The notes beneath the pieces were generated by a model, which did no database searches, was not told the DNA's origin, and saw only the letters and a list, made by a program, of their open reading frames with translations. This document shows positions 6,667-8,862 of a DNA stretch of 8,862 nt, in pieces. The stretch comes from Gammaproteobacteria bacterium UBA7449. Lineage in GTDB: Bacteria; Pseudomonadota; Gammaproteobacteria; Pseudomonadales; Pseudohongiellaceae. Location of the stretch: positions 1-8,862 of the forward strand of contig DLPV01000023.1 in assembly GCA_002477465.1 (NCBI GenBank), in the 5' to 3' direction. The position numbers and the translations under genes are program-made. The stretch's first letter is position 1. Each line of letters opens with the position of its first letter.

Positions 6667-6822
6667 AGCATACCCAATCAAGCCCAGCAAGGTTATCGAC
6701 CCCGCTTCCCAATCCTGTGGTCGAGCCTGCTCGTAAGTGCCTGTTTATTGGCAAGCGGTTGCGGTCAGAAAGGTGGGTTGACGCGGCCGGAGGCCGCCAA
6801 CACCAGCAGTTTTCAGCAATAG
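6649..6822 (+). CDS. lptM: LptM-like small lipoprotein (YifL family)
   Basis: This is a 57-residue predicted outer-membrane lipoprotein. A hydrophobic stretch (about 21-36) ends in a lipobox LASGC with the lipidated Cys at 38, followed by GQKGGLTRP. This matches the family's conserved start after Cys (CG-x-KGPL), except that Gly replaces the usual Pro. The mature part is only about 20 residues. In E. coli LptM binds and helps mature the LptD-LptE LPS translocon; the same role is inferred here. Its place directly upstream of lysA is the classic one. ATG 6649 gives an unusually long polar N-region of about 20 residues; the TTG at 6604 would make it longer still. There is no good Shine-Dalgarno site, and the start lies inside a tandem repeat, so the start is uncertain. 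It is probably cotranscribed with lysA, 36 bases downstream. Confidence 0.8.
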   Translation: MNKSSTSIPNQAQQGYRPRFPILWSSLLVSACLLASGCGQKGGLTRPEAANTSSFQQ

Positions 6823-6858
6823 TCGCTAGCCAGCTACAGCCTAATTTCGAGCTTCCCT

Positions 6859-8106
6859 ATGGATCATTTCAATTATCAAAGCAATGCGCTACACGCTGAA
6901 AACGTCTCAGTACAGGCAATTGCTGAGACTCACGGCACCCCTTGTTTTATTTATTCCCGGGCTACCCTTGAGCGGCACCTGCGGGTGTACCAGGAAGCCA
7001 TGGCGGATCTTCCCCACCTGATCTGTTTCGCGGTAAAAGCCAACTCAAACCTGGCCGTGCTCAGCGTGTTAGGAAGGATGGGTGCTGGTTTCGATATTGT
7101 TTCTGGCGGGGAACTGGAGCGGGTAATCGCGGCCGGCGGTGATCCTGGCAAGGTCATATTCTCAGGCCTGGGCAAGTCCACCGCAGAGATTGAGCAAGCG
7201 CTGCATGCCGGTATTCGGTGCTTTAACGTGGAGTCGGAAGCGGAGCTAACCAGGATCAATGAAATTGCTCTGGCGCATGGTACCCAGGCGCCAGTCTCCA
7301 TTCGCGTCAATCCCGACGTTGATGCAGGCACTCATCCCTACATATCCACCGGCCTGAAGGAAAACAAGTTCGGCATCGCCAGCGAGTCTGCACTGGACGT
7401 CTACCGGAGAGCCGCAGCCATGGAAGGAATCTCAATCATGGGAATCGACTGCCATATCGGTTCGCAACTGACCAGTATAGAGCCGTTTCTCGATGCCATC
7501 GATAGGCTGCTGCAGATGACGGATCAGTTAGCCGGCGAGGGTATTAGCATCTCACACTTTGATATGGGGGGTGGTCTCGGGGTCACTTATGGTGGAGAAC
7601 AGCCGCCTCACCCGTCTGAGCTTATTGCTGCCGTAAAGGGAAGATTCAGTGAGCGCAATATGACGCTCATGGTTGAGCCTGGCCGCTCAATTGCCGCCAA
7701 CGCTGGCATTTTTGTGACTCGGGTGGAATACCTCAAGTACAACGACCACAAGAATTTTGCCATCGTGGATGGGGCAATGAACGATCTCTTGCGGCCAGCT
7801 CTGTATGGTGCCTGGCAGGAAATTGTGCCGGTCTGCAGGCGCGAAGGCTCGACACTGGTCTACGATGTAGTGGGCCCAGTCTGCGAATCAGCTGACTTCC
7901 TTGGCAAAGACCGTGAGCTGGCCCTAGCTGCCGGCGACCTGTTGGCGGTGCGTTCCGCCGGGGCCTATGGTTTCGTTATGGGCTCAAACTACAATACGCG
8001 TCCCCGCGCTGCGGAGGTGATGGTGGATGGCGACCAGCAATACCTGGTAAGACAGAGAGAATCGGTACCCGCGCTATTCGAGCTTGAAAGCTGCTTGCCG
8101 GACTAA
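6859..8106 (+). CDS. lysA: Diaminopimelate decarboxylase
   Basis: This 415-residue cytoplasmic PLP enzyme converts meso-diaminopimelate to L-lysine and CO2, the last step of lysine synthesis. It is a fold-type III (alanine racemase-like) decarboxylase. The PLP lysine is Lys60 in CFAVKANSN. Other landmarks are GFDIVSGGEL (78-86), KFGI (170-173), His199 in CHIGSQ, the glycine loop DMGGGLGVTYGG (235-246), EPGRSI (273-278), the active-site Cys342 in GPVCESADF and Tyr370 in GAYGFVMGSNYNTRPR. Length is normal. The ATG at 6859 begins MDHFNYQ, the usual N-terminus upstream of a barrel domain, though no strong Shine-Dalgarno site precedes it. It sits between lptM (36 bases upstream) and dapF (16 bases downstream), consistent with one operon. 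No divergent lysR regulator is present in the window. Confidence 0.97.
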   Translation: MDHFNYQSNALHAENVSVQAIAETHGTPCFIYSRATLERHLRVYQEAMADLPHLICFAVKANSNLAVLSVLGRMGAGFDIVSGGELERVIAAGGDPGKVIFSGLGKSTAEIEQALHAGIRCFNVESEAELTRINEIALAHGTQAPVSIRVNPDVDAGTHPYISTGLKENKFGIASESALDVYRRAAAMEGISIMGIDCHIGSQLTSIEPFLDAIDRLLQMTDQLAGEGISISHFDMGGGLGVTYGGEQPPHPSELIAAVKGRFSERNMTLMVEPGRSIAANAGIFVTRVEYLKYNDHKNFAIVDGAMNDLLRPALYGAWQEIVPVCRREGSTLVYDVVGPVCESADFLGKDRELALAAGDLLAVRSAGAYGFVMGSNYNTRPRAAEVMVDGDQQYLVRQRESVPALFELESCLPD

Positions 8107-8122
8107 GTAGCGGAACTTGGCA

Positions 8123-8862
8123 ATGACACTACTTTTCACAAAGATGCATGGGCTGGGGAACGACTTCGCTGTAGTTGATGCAGTCACCAACCCAGTTAAG
8201 CTCACACCGGATAAGATCAGGGCGCTGGCCGATCGCCATTTCGGCATCGGTTTCGATCAATTGCTGTTGGTAGAGCCACCGAGCCAACCCGATGTGGATT
8301 TTAACTATCGCATCTTTAACGTCGACGGCGGCGAAGCGGAGCACTGCGGCAACGGTGCGCGCTGTTTTGCCCGCTTCGTCTGGGACAAGGGCCTGTGCAG
8401 TAATAATCCACTGACGGTGAAGACCCAGAATCGCATCCTGTCTCTGCGGCTCGACGACAGTAGTAATGTCACTGTGGACATGGAAAAGCCGATTTTGGAG
8501 CCCGCTGCACTGCCCTTTCACGCCGAAGCGATGCAATCCAGCTATAGGCGCACGTTAACGCTGGCTGGCACAGTAACCACTATCGAGTTCGGTGTAGTCT
8601 CCATGGGCAACCCACATGCGGTAATTATTGTTGGAGACCTGGATAAGACTGCCGTAAAAGATGTTGGAGAGGCGCTTCAACAGCACCCCGACTTTCCCGA
8701 AAGTGTGAACGTCGGATTCATGCAGATCCTCAGCCGCGACCATATTCGCTTGCGAGTCTATGAAAGAGGCGCGGGCGAAACCATGGCCTGCGGAACGGGC
8801 GCCTGCGCAGCCACGGTGAGCGGTTGCTTGCGAGGACTGTTAGGTGATACCGTCAAAGTGGA
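8123..8862 (+). CDS. dapF: Diaminopimelate epimerase, 3' end cut by window
   Basis: This cytoplasmic, cofactor-independent epimerase converts LL- to meso-diaminopimelate, supplying both LysA and peptidoglycan synthesis. The window holds 246 codons of a protein normally about 275 residues long, so some 30 residues are beyond the edge. The N-terminus MTLLFTKMHGLGNDFAVVDA is typical. The two catalytic cysteines are present: Cys75 in EHCGNGARC and Cys223 in ACGTGACAA. Other conserved pieces are FGIGFDQLLLVE (40-51), FNVDGGEAEHCGNGAR and MGNPHAVI (161-168). The ATG at 8123 lies 16 bases after lysA, with a weak GGA about eight bases before it. No frameshift or stop is seen in the visible part. Confidence 0.97.
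   Translation, partial: MTLLFTKMHGLGNDFAVVDAVTNPVKLTPDKIRALADRHFGIGFDQLLLVEPPSQPDVDFNYRIFNVDGGEAEHCGNGARCFARFVWDKGLCSNNPLTVKTQNRILSLRLDDSSNVTVDMEKPILEPAALPFHAEAMQSSYRRTLTLAGTVTTIEFGVVSMGNPHAVIIVGDLDKTAVKDVGEALQQHPDFPESVNVGFMQILSRDHIRLRVYERGAGETMACGTGACAATVSGCLRGLLGDTVKV

Noticed and set aside
6379..6690. 103-codon ORF on the - strand in the intergenic region
   Set aside because: It crosses both promoters and the lptM repeats antisense, has no recognisable domain, and its composition looks random.
8129..8743. Two - strand ORFs antisense to the end of the window
   Set aside because: The + strand here is clearly dapF with both catalytic cysteines; the antisense readings have no family features.
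1..8862. Mobile element, CRISPR array, tRNA or phage module
   Set aside because: No transposase or integrase motif, no regularly spaced repeats beyond the three 15-bp units, and no tRNA-like cloverleaf was seen by eye.

Overview
The window looks like an ordinary chromosomal stretch from a gammaproteobacterium. The evidence is the lptM-lysA-dapF gene order, Gram-negative lipoprotein and inner-membrane features, and moderate GC. I cannot fix the genus from sequence alone. No RNA gene, insertion sequence, CRISPR array or phage gene was seen.

Layout. (1) 1-455: the decayed remains of a class I SAM-dependent methyltransferase on the + strand. Its N-terminal and C-terminal parts are readable in two frames, the middle is missing, and a stop codon interrupts the C-terminal part. 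(2) 465-2550, + strand: a promoter, then an OmpR/PhoB-type response regulator and its membrane sensor histidine kinase, joined by an ATGA overlap. (3) 2551-2585: a short convergent gap next to a strong hairpin. (4) 6283-2586, - strand: a three-gene operon encoding a Gld-type ABC system, in transcription order ATPase, ABC-2 permease, and a large GldG-type auxiliary protein anchored at both ends. Tight spacing (TAATG, then a 12-base gap from the stop codon to the favoured start) and good Shine-Dalgarno sites support one transcript. (5) 6284-6648: a divergent intergenic region with a strong promoter facing the ABC operon and a TATAAT promoter facing the other way. (6) 6649-8862, + strand: lptM, lysA and dapF, with dapF cut by the window end.

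How the genes fit together. lysA and dapF encode the last step of lysine synthesis and the step just before it; meso-diaminopimelate is also a peptidoglycan precursor. LptM helps mature the outer-membrane LPS translocon, so the right side is a lysine and envelope cluster. The ABC operon encodes a membrane machine of unknown substrate. The two-component pair converges on it and may or may not control it. The usual DUF4340 partner of such ABC operons is absent.

I do not see a clearly new biological system. The observations most worth a second look are the methyltransferase wreck, the lptM start codon lying inside a 15-bp tandem repeat, the acidic linker inside the GldG-type protein, and the long leader ahead of the ABC operon.
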